From: Datisca glomerata
Lineage: Eukaryota; Streptophyta; Magnoliopsida; Cucurbitales; Datiscaceae
DNA: 64,000 nucleotides
Assembly: GCA_003255025.1 (NCBI GenBank)
Contig: QANY01007306.1
Coordinates: forward strand, 1 to 64,000
Direction of reading: 5' to 3'
Position 1 is the stretch's first letter. Every line of letters begins with the position of its first letter. Position numbers and translations under genes: made by a program. Below are positions 45,475-56,958 of this stretch, piece after piece. Below the pieces are notes generated by a model. The model saw only the letters and a program-made list of their open reading frames with translations, was not told the DNA's origin and searched no databases.

Positions 45475-46578
45475 TCCAAAAATTATATATAATTAAAATA
45501 AATTAATTTTAATTAATTATTCACACATAATTATCCCATAATTATGTACTTACCCCAGAATAAGAATTGATTTGCAAGTAAGTCATTTTCTCATATCCTG
45601 AAATATTCACACCCTAGACTGCGTAGTACAGATGTGATTTGGGGATTATGAACCTATAATCCTAAGCTTCATAAATTTGATTATTAATTAATCTCTTTAA
45701 TTAAATAATCTTATGTAGTTCACTTATAGATTATAGATTGTATTTACAGAGTATTCTCATATAATCCACTTATATAATCATTTTATATAGCTCTGTCATC
45801 CAATTATTGATTCATAAATTAGAACTGGTCAAAATTATCATTTTACCCTTCTAATTATCTTTGATCCTTAAGTACTATTAATCCACTAGCGAATGACTAA
45901 TTTATAATATTATTATAAATTTGAACTCAATAACCATTCAGTTCTAGAATTAATAATTAAAAGAACTAATATACGATCCGTTAAGAAAAATTGGATTTCA
46001 AATCTTGTAAGATCATGTTCTCAGCCATCCATATCACTGAATCTCCAAAACAAAAGTCACTAGTCTGTTTTTCAAACAAACTTTAATGAGTGAATCAAAA
46101 GATATAATAGACATGCATAGGAGTTCATGACTACTCAAGATTCAGACCGATCTACATATGATCATCGAATTGATGTGTATTAAATCTTTATGCTAAATGA
46201 CACGCTGATAAAGATATTAATTCACATCGGTCCAGTCACATATAATCTCATTATATAAAGCAACTTCACTAAGATATCTATCTACATCAATGATCTGGAT
46301 CTATATCACATGCATTCATAATGTTTAGTAAACCGTACTAGCAACCATTCATTAAGATTTCATACTTTAATATGTTACTGATAATTTTATTCATTATATG
46401 ATCTTAATCTTATCGTACTAATACAAGATCATGATCTCGTTAATGAATATGAAAATTTCAGATATTTATATAAATTATTCAACAATAATTTAAAAGAACA
46501 ATTATAAGAAAATACAATCTTTATTAAATTTCATATCAAAATATCAATACACATGCTTTGAGGGCATGACCCCAATAA
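44427..46578 (-). repeat. 5' LTR of element D
   Basis: 2,152 bp, the fullest copy of this LTR family together with 23,104-25,171. The palindrome is collapsed here (gtagttcacgtggcactac near 45,150). Confidence 0.85.
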
Positions 46579-46790
46579 TTATCTCCCAAATTAAGCCATC
46601 TTACTTTAGATCTATGCATCATAAAACTTTCTTCACAAACCTTGATTCCATGAAGTCCTTCGTAGCAAGACATGCAAGCCTTTGTTTCTTTAAATCTTTT
46701 CGGTCCGCATCTAGGTTACGAATAGCATTATCCATGTGAGTCTTTGCCCCTCTTCAATTTAGTCGGTCAATTTAATCTTGAGCTATAACA
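46579..46790 (-). pseudogene. LINE upstream part, separated by copia element D
   Basis: Minus strand reads ESRFVKKVL in one frame, then EESFMMHRSKVRWLNLGDN up to the copia boundary. This is the conserved LINE phrase SRVKWLQLGDSNTKFFH, whose second half (NNTACFFRAM) is at 39,440, on the other side of element D. No LINE sequence is seen above about 46,790, so the LINE is 5'-truncated or decayed there. Confidence 0.8.
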
Positions 46791-47038
46791 ATGTGATATA
46801 TTTGCAATGGGAAACATTTAATTAATATAATCTCTATACTCAATTAATCAGTTATACACCGGTTGAGAGGTAATAGTTATCTAATACTCTAGTTTGGTAA
46901 ACAAACAATTTTATATTTAATTTTTATGTCAATATAATGTGATATAACACTCGTTTCGAACGTATAGTAGTAAAAGACAATTTTAAAACTTCATGATTAT
47001 AATTTATTTTCTTATTTATATTTATCATTTCAAAAACA

Positions 47039-47077
<39 letters not shown>

Positions 47078-50000
47078 CACATTTACTAATTTTACTAGTA
47101 TATTTCCATTGCCACAATATATACATGATCACAATTCATGCACATAGATATGGAAATATGAATGATCATAACTAATAAATGAATGACTCTGCATTTGATA
47201 AGATACACATCTAAGTTTGAAACTAGTCAGCAGTTATTAGTTAAGGAATAATGTTTAAGAAGGATTGAAACGTGTTGAACATATTATAACCATCAATGAA
47301 ATGTCTTCTCGACTTAACCTATCTATCTGTCTATATCAGCCATGATTAGTCTTTTGTCGATGAGCTTCAACTTGTTAATAATTATCATAATTGCATTTAA
47401 TTCCTAGAAGTTTTGACTGTTAAAAACGTTTGTTTTTTGCATTTGGGTACCTCTGTAGTATGTTAGTGTTAGAAGCTGATGGTAAAAATTAAGTTCAAAT
47501 GGACCCTTTAGTTAAGTGAAGCTGATAGTAAAATTAAGTTCAAATGGACCAGTTTACAAAAAAAAAGTTCAAATGGACACTGTTAATTAAGTGGGTCTAA
47601 ACTCTAACATACTCCACTCAATTAACTTTTAGATACTCAGTTCGTGATTCACAATAAAAAAAATGCTCAGTTGTATACTAATGTTTAGTACAATTAGTGG
47701 TCTCATATTAGATATGATAAAATGACTATCTGTAGAAATGATGAACCTGTTTGGTTCTGATCTTTGGAAAGTGATGAGTTTCAGAGATGATGAACCTTTT
47801 TGGTTCTGATCTGTTATTGAAGATAAATTATGTTTGTTTACAATGAGGGATGATGTATATATACAAGTGATTCTAACGGTTGCCTATGATCTCCTATGAA
47901 TCCAACGGATGCCTACTTGTAGCCTGAAATCATTTTTTACCAGAAATGGTTAGACATCTACTGTGTTTGGGAAAGTCTCTGTTATGCTTCCCTCTTTTGC
48001 CTATGATGAAGATTTTCTTCTGAGGCAGCTTTTCCTTCTTCAACACTATCTATGAAAAATAAACTCTAAATTATAAAGTGTATGTTGGTTGCACAGTACA
48101 AGTTATGTAAATGACACATAAATTATAATCGTGTTGAACATTATAATGCTACACAATATTGCCCATTTTACAATAATAGAATGATAAAAAATTAATTTAG
48201 GTTCACGAACAATCAACTGAAAGTATTATCGGTTTTTACTCACTTACGGTTTCGTCAACATTTCTCTTTCTTTCTCTTTCTATAAGTTATTATGTTAATC
48301 CGAAATCCAATGACCCTAAAACTATATAACAATTTGATACTAAATAACAGAAATTTACGTTTTAGGTTTTTTAAAACATATATTTTATTTTAATTAAAAA
48401 TAATGTAAGAAACACTGTTTTAGAAATCTGCAGACGTTGGATTGGATTGAAGGATTTATATAATAAGTATAGACTTAATTGTGGATGAACATCCACCATC
48501 AAACAATAATAAATTAGATAAAACTATGAGACAGAAATGAACATGAACTTAGCAGTGACTTCTTAATAAACTGATCTGAGGGTAGTCATTCCAAATTCAG
48601 GGAAGACTTTTGCAGAATTTCTTCTCCATAAAGCAACAAGATTTGATAATTTCTTAATGGGCAATACGCAACAGTTTTTTTCTACAAGTGTGGATATGAT
48701 TTGTTTACAAGAACTACCGCCTAGAGTAAACAATTTGATATTATTTGATGCATATCCCTCTTGAATAAAATAAATGTATCCTGATCAAGATTTTCAGTAT
48801 TTCAAGAGTATTGAAAATCATATCTCCAACAAGAGTACATCTACCAACTTTTAGCACATCTATGTTTAACTTAAAATGTCAACAGTTCACTGACTCAACA
48901 GTATGTAATTGACCGATCAAACAATCTGATCAAATCAAAACAACCCAGATCAATTCAACTAAAAACCCCAAAAGAAAAAAAAAATCCTTTCTTTGGTAAT
49001 TCGTTGGGATCTGGGCCATCCAATGATCTGGCAGTCCCAAATTCTACCAACAGTAGAGAATCATGATTCTAGCTAAACCATTCCTATAACGAGTACTCGC
49101 AGCAGTTTGGTGAACATTGACCTTAATAGTTAATGAACAATTATTTGGTCCAAGCATTAGAGTCTTCAAAATCCGAATTGTTAAAAATCAGATTCATAAA
49201 TGTATACTTAACTGTTCATAAGTTTAAGAACGAATCTGAAACTTAAGAATGAAATAGAAAAGACTGGACGATATTGATTAGGAAAACTTCATTTGGAGCT
49301 TCCTTTTAACTTCTTCTTCTCAACTTTTTCTCTTTCATATGATCTTAATTACAAAAATGGTATTAAAAATAATGATAGTGGAGATTTGTAGCTAAAAGAT
49401 TTCTAAAATAAACCTATAGTCCATGAAAGTAATACTACCGACTAACAAAAAAGACTTTTAGAAAACAGTAATTATGATAAATGAGTAACATTTTAAAAAT
49501 AAAATAAAAAATGGTCCTAGGTATAAAATATGTTGAAAATGTTCATGTGACACTTTTTCTCATAGTATGACACGTAAACTTTGAAGACGGGAATTGCAAA
49601 ATTCGATTTCCCTCAGCTTTTAAAGGTATATATATGATATATATTGTATATAATATATATTTATAGTTGATGTACATATTACAATTTACATGTAGTTTAT
49701 GTTCTATTTATAAAAAATTACGAGGCCCGAGGTCAAGTGGATTCTTCTGATTTTTTTCAATCTGAGGCTATTTGTTAATTTTTTAAATGATTTAATCTTG
49801 ATTAAAGTCCTTTCAAAAAATCTAGGACGAAATGAGATGTCAGTTATAAATAGGATGAATGAAATGTAAAGATTATAAATAAAAAAATTGAAAATAAGTG
49901 ACATAAAAACACATTTTGCTACACATAAGACTAGTCAAATAAATTTTGTCTGCATACTATTAAAATACTAAAATCAATATAGGAACAATATAATTAAACA

Positions 50001-50567
50001 TTAGAACGTGTAGTTGGGTTGTCAAAATTGACTGAAGTACAATTTGGGAACAAATTATTGGGTGTGAGAAACCACTGTGTAATTCCAATTTTACTTAATA
50101 TATTGTTGAAAATGGTTGGATTCGACCTAAAGAACATTACTGCTATTTTTTCTAGGTTTTTTTAGGAAGGCTCTTATAAAGTCATTGCTAAAAATAAAGG
50201 AAAAGATAGAGCGGGCCAAGCTCTGTTTCTCTCCTTCCGGTCCAAAATTATCAACTTGATTCAAGCTTGTTTCAATTTTGTCATCATCAAACTTTTATAG
50301 TGTATAAGATTAAATCGTTACACTATACTTTCATTTCATTTATAAGATCATAAATTTAAGTTATCTTATTCTAGATGTCGTATTAATTATTTTGTAAAGA
50401 GAAAATATAAATTGTCAAATAACTAACAGTTACGTAAAATATTGTAGCAATTTGGAACTTTGTTTGTAATTAATGAAATTTGTTGAAATTCAGTCTTCAA
50501 TCCTGAAGCTTCCGATGGTGTTTTGATTGTGGAAATTAACTGAAAGATAAAAAAATGTGAATGATCG
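46791..50567. other. Long non-coding spacer
   Basis: No gene recognised in 3.8 kb. Contents: (AT)n then (GT)n microsatellite at 47,039-47,078; a small foldback at about 47,458-47,612 with ends gtatgttagtgttaga and ctaaactctaacatac and three internal aagttcaaatgga copies (MITE-like); a two-copy repeat gatgaacctnttttggttctgat near 47,744 and 47,786. Short frames such as 49,704-49,904 (minus) carry no motif. Confidence 0.5.
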
Positions 50568-51802
50568 TGTTGATGCCTAAATCTTAGGGGTGAGATTAGG
50601 TCAGCAATGTGTCTGTCTCTTTTCTCTCTCCACACCTGCAATGAGAGAAGGAAAAGTAGGAGACCGAGGCGAAGGGGAGTGGTCTCATTTTTACCCTCTG
50701 GAGCTTAAGTCAGAGCAGTGGAATAAAAGTGATGAATCAAAGGAGTTGTTCAAAAGTGATTGTGTACCTTTCACTATGGTGTCCCACCTATTTATAGTGT
50801 GAGTATGTTGGTTGGGACTTTGAGACATTGTACAATTTATTCTTAGCCTTCCAATAGCATTTTGCCTTACTCTGTTCCTCCAATAGGGTGTTGCTCTGAA
50901 GTTTTTCCAGTCCCTGGCCTCATCTTATTGGTGCATTATGATCTTATGAGGGTCGATGTCATAAATCAGTCTAGCATATTATTGTACTAAGATGTAGAGG
51001 CTTAAGGCTCAACCATTGGCTCCTTCGCATTAAATTCCCTGCTATGGTTAGGCTTATTAGTACTTGATTCAGATGCCCGCCCGGTACTATGTTACTCGCG
51101 TCGACTTCTTATTGGTTAGGACGTTATTAATGCAACCGATGACACACTGCATCATCAGCGAGATTCGTGCCATGGCCAATCCCGGAGTGCCACAGTGAGG
51201 TCCATTCGTCCTTAGGCTCCCTTCTCTTAAGAGTCTTCCATGGACTTAGACACTTCTAGCGGCCTACTTTGGCCTAGGAAGTCTTAGATACTAATGAGAC
51301 CTTATCTTCACTATAGTGATATTCTACTATTAAGTCCTCTTACCTTCATATTAGGTGCTTGTTTGCTCATTACCGAGACCTTTTCTATTGTGTGCGTGCC
51401 CCTTGCATAGATACCCAGCTTGTGTCCCATCAAAGGGAGTGGGAGGACTTGACACTATGTCGATGCCTCTTACCTTGAGAGCAAGATGGAACCTCAACAT
51501 TATGCCAATGCCTCTTTACCTTGAGAGCAAGATGGAACCTCAAAATGTTGAGATTCCATCTTTCAGGCCTCGGCAATATGCCGAGGCCTCTTGCCTTATA
51601 AGCCTCGGTGAAATTCTGAGCATTTTATTTTTGGGACCTTGGCATACCTGTTGAAGCTCCATTATTCTAGCCTTAGCGTGTTTAGTCAAGGAATCTAAGT
51701 GATTATTTATTTGTACTGGGCCTGCAATGCTTCAAGCATCTTCACATGGCCTGAATCAGGGCATCCACGAAATTATCGCATTGAGAGAATTAGGGTATAA
51801 CA
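50568..51802 (-). repeat. 3' LTR of element G
   Basis: Minus strand starts TGTTATACCC right after the purine tract GACTGTGGGCAAA and ends near AGGCATCAACA. It contains TATAAATA (rc of 50,789-50,796). A 46-bp unit (ccttgagagcaagatggaac) occurs at 51,473 and 51,519. No second LTR is in the window to confirm the ends. Confidence 0.6.
50789..50796 (-). promoter_or_regulatory. TATA box of the element G LTR
   Basis: Reverse complement ACTATAAATAGGTGGGAC, a strong plant TATA context in the position expected for U3/R. Confidence 0.55.
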
Positions 51803-52002
51803 TTTGCCCACAGTCATATGAGCTTCTAGTTCCTAGGCTCATAGGACTATGACTTTTTGCCTTACCTAGGGTACAAATAGTTGTGCATTGAAGTGACCCT
51901 TTCTTTAATGAATACGAGTCCTAATTATTACTATGTAGGTCGAGGTGATCTACACCGCTCATTTAAACTCTCCTTTGATGGCTAATATCTCTTATGACCC
52001 TC

Positions 52003-52010
52003 TATAAATA
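52003..52010 (+). promoter_or_regulatory. TATA box of the antisense gene in element G
   Basis: ctctataaataaagaggg, 68 bp before the ATG at 52,071 and pointing opposite to the element's own transcription. Confidence 0.6.
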
Positions 52011-52070
52011 AAGAGGGAGCTATTCACGCCTCTTCACTTCTCATTCAAAGTCATTTCTTTTAGAACTTAG

Positions 52071-53175
52071 ATGTCTTCAACCTTTGATTCTCAGAATGAC
52101 TCCTTAACTGAGGCGACGAACTCAGACGCCTCAAAGTCCTCTTATGAGTCTGAAGACGCGATCCCAATGGCTGAGATTGATGGTTCGATATATTGTCGGT
52201 GCATGGGTAAGACTAGGGCTGGTGTTCTTATGGATGATACCGAAGGGCGAAGGTATTTCGTTTAGTATCTGAGGAAGAGAAGAGGTATGTGCCTTTAGCT
52301 CGACTCTTCGTTTTAGCTCACGGTGAACCCGTGGTTGGTGGTAGGCATGCCACGCTTGAATTCTGTCGTGGGTCTCCAAGAGTCCGGCCTAAGACGTGGT
52401 TGTCGGACGTCGGGGTAGGTTTGAAGTTGGGGCTGAAGCGACAACGTCGTGAGTGGTAGGTCGTCCGGAGGCTGAAATGGTGGCTTCGTAGGTGACGAAT
52501 CAGTCCGAGGTCAAAGTGATGGCTTCGCAGGTAGTGAATTACTCTGAGGCTGAAGTGTTGGCTTCACGGGAAGACGAGGTTGAGGCTAGTGCTAGGGCTT
52601 CTAGTTTAAGAGAAGTTGACCTAATTGTGGTTGAGGTCGTTACTGCTCCACAGGGACTTAGTCATCTCGCCTCTAAGGCAGATATCGAGCCAGTGTGTAG
52701 TGGTTTCAAAATGGATGAAAGTAAGATACCAATGATTGAGGAAGAGATTCTTAGCTTGAGGGAAAGTTACTCGATTCCTGACTCCATCATTCTTCACGTG
52801 CCGCTCTCGGGAGAGCTTGCTAGCAGTCCTCCTCCGAGCGAGGTAGCCTTTTGCCAATCTCTCTTAGCTACTGGGGTACATCTTCCTTTCAATGATCTTA
52901 TTAGAGTCACACTTCATTAGTTTAGATTGGCCCCTTGTTAGCTTATTTCAAACGCTAATAGGTATATATTAGGCACGTCCACGTTGTAGGCAAATTTATT
53001 GAGTTCGAATTTTGATTTTAGCATTGTTGAATATTTATTTCACTTGAAGCATAGTTGAATGCCCAATCAAAGATATTCCTTCGGCTAATAAGAAATGGTG
53101 TATTAATTGGTTTTTCGTGGGGGAAAGAGCATGTGCTTATTCCTGAAAATCCTCGAGGTTTTCCCCTATTTATAT
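52071..53175 (+). pseudogene. Antisense ORF of element G with gypsy-type transposon domain (Transposase_28-like)
   Basis: Begins ATG at 52,071 (MSSTFDSQNDSLTEATNSDA), acidic and serine-rich, and closes at 52,265. It resumes in another frame at about 52,490 and at 52,738-52,917 reads EEILSLRESYSIPDSIILHV and then GVHLPFNDLIRVTLH. With two or three stops it continues FRLAPC*LISNANRYILG and EYLFHLKHS to about 53,170. This matches the plant 'putative gypsy type transposon' domain (PF04195), which usually reads IP..V.LR.P, LRLPLHPF and LAP.QL.PN.WR. The gene runs opposite to the pol of the surrounding element. Its function is unknown; here it is broken. Confidence 0.65.
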
Positions 53176-53984
53176 ATATAGCTTGCTTTCTCTAATACTG
53201 ATGTTACCTATCCTCTCTTCCTTTTCAGTTTTTATGGAGCATCGTCGAAAGAGAAAGCATGACCATGTAGTCAGGGCTCATGATCTTAAGTGTCACATGT
53301 TTAGACAAGGTTCTTCGACTCATGATTTTTTCAGTGCTTCACTTTCCAGTATTAAGGGTCTTACGGTCCTGGTGTTTGTGGCTTCACCTGCTCGTTCACC
53401 TTTTACTATCTCTTCACCATCCATCTCTGTTATCAACAAGCCATCTTGTTCTCATACTTCTTTTCCTTTAGCTGATTAGACCTCAATAGAGGGAGAGTTG
53501 AATGAGTAATTACAGGCTTCCAATGGTGCGAGGGAGCATCTATACGAGATGCTTTATGAGCATCATCTTGGGGTGATTCGACCAGTGTTCCTCTAGAGGT
53601 CCATTTCTCGCCTTGTGTTAGAGAGGATATCTTTAACGACGGGTGTTTCCGAGGCCAAGATATTATCTTCTCTCCCCAACCCGCTTGATATTATGTGCCA
53701 TTCTCTATTATTGCCATCGCCTGTTGCCATTCATTCTCATGGTGTCGAGGGTCCATCGGCCTCTGCTTTTGTTAGTACTTCTCATGCTAAGACTGTACCG
53801 ATTAGCTCAGTTAGATCGGGCCCAGGTGATTCTCGCTATTTTCCCTAGATGGTTGCAGATGTTGAGACTTTCCTTTAGAGAGTCAAGGACGAGCTTTCAT
53901 TAGATGATGATTTGGAGATGATGGAGCTTGGAGATTGGGAAGTCTCGGATTATGTCATCCAAACATCATCTAAGGTATACAATT
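53176..53984 (+). pseudogene. Downstream part of the antisense gene, decayed
   Basis: Open stretches at 53,183-53,479 and 53,615-53,848 are serine/proline-rich (MEHRRKRKHDHVVRAHDLKC; SPARSPFTISSPSISV), in keeping with the low-complexity tail of such proteins. It ends where the copia fragment begins at about 53,985. Confidence 0.4.
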
Positions 53985-54078
53985 AGTGAATTGATTCAAT
54001 TGTTTTGTAAATCATTCTCGGAGTTCAAATGTGTGATTTGGATCCCAAAGCTTGAAGAACATGAAGAATGCTTGAAGA
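53985..54078 (+). repeat. Element F, first LTR (truncated to its end)
   Basis: Aligns with 56,085-56,170 and 58,060-58,140 (gtaaatcattctcggagttc versus gtaaatcgttcttggagttc). Confidence 0.75.
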
Positions 54079-54934
54079 AAAAACAAACAATTAGCACTGT
54101 CTCAAGGATCTTATATTGATAAGGTGTTGATTCGCTTCAATATGTAAAACTCCAAGAAATGATTTCTTCCTTTTAGACATGGAGTCAGCCTCTCCAAGGA
54201 GCAGTCTTCCAAGACCCCTCAAGAAGACGGAAACATGAGAAAGATTCACTATGCCACATCAGTAGGAAGTCTCATGTATACGATGCTTTGCACTAGGCTA
54301 AACATTTTCTATGCCATGGGTATAGTGTGTCGTTTCCAATCTAATACTGAAATCGAACATTGGAATGTCGTCAAGCATGTCCTTAAGTATCTGAGGAGAA
54401 CAAAGAACTGCATGCTTGTGTATTTAGGTATTGGCCTAGATATGACCAGGTCCACTGATTTTAATTTCTAAGCAGACAAGGATTTTAGGAGGTCCACTTC
54501 AGGATCGATGTTCATCCTGAACGGTGAAGCAGTTGTATGAAGAAATTTCAAGCAATCTTGTATTACTGATTCTACCATAGAAGCTGAATATGTGGTGACT
54601 TGTGAAGCTATAAAGGAGGCTATATGGCTTAGGAGGTTCTTAAAGACTCTAGAAATTTTTCCAGACACTGACAAGCCCATGACATTTTATTGTGATAACA
54701 GTGGGGCTGTAGCAAATTATAAGGAACCTAGAAGCCATAAGAGATCCAAACACATAGAACATAAATATCACATGATTAGAGAAATCGTACAGCATGGAGA
54801 CGTTGTGGTTATGCATATGTCGACGGTCATCAACCTGGCAGATCCAAGATTTTAAGCAGTAAAGTTTTTTATGGTCATCTGGAAGGCTTTGGGATAAAAG
54901 ATTGTACACGCCTACTTTAGTCCGAGTGGGTGAT
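54079..54934 (+). pseudogene. Element F, first interior: reverse transcriptase end and RNase H
   Basis: Starts at a copia phrase YIDKVL (about 54,112), then KIHYATSVGSLMYTMLCTRL, HVLKYLRRTKNCMLVYLG, and RNase H with the acid motif in DSTIEAEYVVTCEAIKEAIW (about 54,570-54,630). It then reads FYCDNSGAVANYKEPRSHKR and the end INLADPRF. The long frame at 54,592-54,855 is intact locally. A purine tract gagtgggtgat at 54,924-54,934 precedes the next LTR. Confidence 0.82.
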
Positions 54935-56170
54935 TGTTGATAAAGTAGCGTGTAATAACTATTTATTTGTATTTAGTTATTTCTCAGACATTAGTATTAT
55001 TGAATTCTTATGAATAAAAATTAAATTTTTTATTAAATGGTGTCTCTAAATTACTTAAGTCTTGAAACTTTCATCAACGAATGATGAGTGAAAATAGAGG
55101 CATCTCCAGACGGACTCTTCTGAGAAAGATCAAAATGATATTCACAGTTTAAGGATCGTCTGAGCAATCGAATCTAATTACGACTGTTAGGTTGAACTAA
55201 TAAATGTCAGTATTGGGCATGTGAGTGGAGACTCAAATGGTTAACCTAGACATGTTATGAACATGTTGAATAGATCGGTAATAAATTAGTTTAGAGCCCA
55301 AAACTGTTTCCTTAGCTCTAAATCGAATTGTTACACCTTAAGAAAATTTTCATAATTACCTTAATCCTGAGGTGAATACGTAGCTTGATTTAGTTAGTTG
55401 AAATCTTTGATATATCAAATGAGTGAGTTTGAATTGGCGGGCAATACCTTAGCTCTTGGGATTGTAATTCAATTAAGTTGGAGTTACGTGATTCATAGAT
55501 ATGAAAATTTATGGTTGGATTGCGTAAGCAACAATATCACCTTATGCTTTGTTGATGAGTGTGTGAATAAATTAACTTGGCCAGATACTCAATGAATTGA
55601 GTCATTGATTAAGAGTTGTGAATTGTATGAGACAATTCACAACTATGTCTTTATTATTCACAGTCAATAAATGAGTTAAGAAAATAATAACAAGAGGGTA
55701 AAATGGTAATTGGACATTCCGTTATTGTTACTGGTATCACGATGAGTATTATGCTAAAATATTATGTGGACTGTGAAAATAAAAATGATTTATTTTACAC
55801 CAACAGAAAACGTAGCGCACATGAATCAAGAGTTGATTCGGAATCGAACCTATAGTGGAGTCGTACGATGTCATGATTAAATAGGTAGGGAATTTATGAA
55901 GATAAATTTGCCGGGTACTTGAATCCTTAACTTTGTTCATTTGGGTCAATGTGATCTCACAAATAGCTCATTAGAATAGGAAATATTATTTTATTTTTCT
56001 TCTTCAATCGTTTGAAGAGCCCACACTCAAATTCCTACACAAAATTCTCTTGAGATATATTTCTTAAAGTAACGGGTAGTTGTTGTTGGATGAAATTCAC
56101 AAATCGTTCTTGGAGTTCAAGTGCATGATTCAGATCCCGAAACTTGAAGAACACGAAGAACGTTCGAAGT
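54935..56170 (+). repeat. Element F, second (complete) LTR
   Basis: About 1.24 kb, TGTTGATAAAGTAGCG start after the purine tract. Matches the third LTR from its fourth line on (ctcaagtcttgaaactttcatca, tgtgagtggagactcaaa, tagtggagtcgtacgatgtc). Confidence 0.82.
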
Positions 56171-56958
56171 AAGAATAATCAATTAACACTTTCTCAAATA
56201 TCTTATATTGATAAGGTGTTGGATTGCTTCAGTATGCAAAATTCCAAGAAATGATTACTTCATTTTAGTAATGGAGTCATTCTCTCCAAGTAGCAGTCTT
56301 CCAAGACTCCTCAAGAAGAGGATAATATGAGAAAGATTCTCTATGCCTCAATCGTAGGAAGTCTCATGTATGAGATGCTTTGTACTTGGCCAAACATTTT
56401 CTATGTCGTGGGTGTGGTGAGTTATTTCCAATCTAATCATGGAGTTGATCATTGGAATGCCGTCAAGAATGTCCTTAAGTATCTGAGAAGAATAAAGAAC
56501 TACATACTTGAGGTACTGGCCTAAATATGACCAACTACACTGATTTTGATTTCCAGGTAGACAAGGATTTTAGGAGGTCCACTTCAGGATTGATGTTCAT
56601 CCCGAACGGTGGAGCAGTTGTGGAGAAGTATCGAACAATCTTGCATTACAGATTCTACCATCGAAGTTGGATATTTGGCAGCTTGTGAAGCTGTAAAGAG
56701 GTTGTATGGCTTATGAAGTTCTTGAAGACTCTAGAAGTTGTTTCAGATGCCTGACAAGCTCATGACACTTTATTAAGATAACAGTGGGGTTGTAGCGAAT
56801 TCTAAGAAACCTAGAAGCCATAAGAGATCCAAACACATAGAACATAAATATCACCTTATTAGAGAAATTGTTCAGTGTGGAGACGTGGTTACGCATATTT
56901 CGACGGTCAACTACCTGGCAGATTTGTTCACAAAGATTTTAAGCAATAAATTAAAAGT
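56171..56958 (+). pseudogene. Element F, second interior: reverse transcriptase end and RNase H
   Basis: Same order as the first interior: SYIDKVL..., KILYASIVGSLMYEMLCTWP, NVLKYLRRIKNYILEVLA, then RNase H pieces in several frames (FCHLE-like ADLFTKIL end near 56,925-56,950). More decayed than the first copy. Confidence 0.8.

Larger units (their letters stand above)
39447..46578 (-). mobile_element. Element D: Ty1/copia retrotransposon, same family as C, defective
   Basis: The minus-strand element has its 5' LTR at 46,578-44,427, primer-binding site at 44,426-44,415 (CTGTATCAGAGC), polypurine tract just above 40,926 and 3' LTR at 40,926-39,447. It keeps integrase and most of reverse transcriptase but lacks gag and protease: its leader jumps from the equivalent of 19,127 in C to that of 21,060, near 43,197-43,180. 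Reverse transcriptase lacks the SIYGLKQA stretch but keeps FLVLYIDDILLIGND. RNase H is deleted exactly as in C. The 3' LTR lost about 690 bp relative to the 5' LTR (junction near 40,605). It sits inside a LINE; flanking 5-mers are too diverged to prove a target duplication. Confidence 0.88.
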
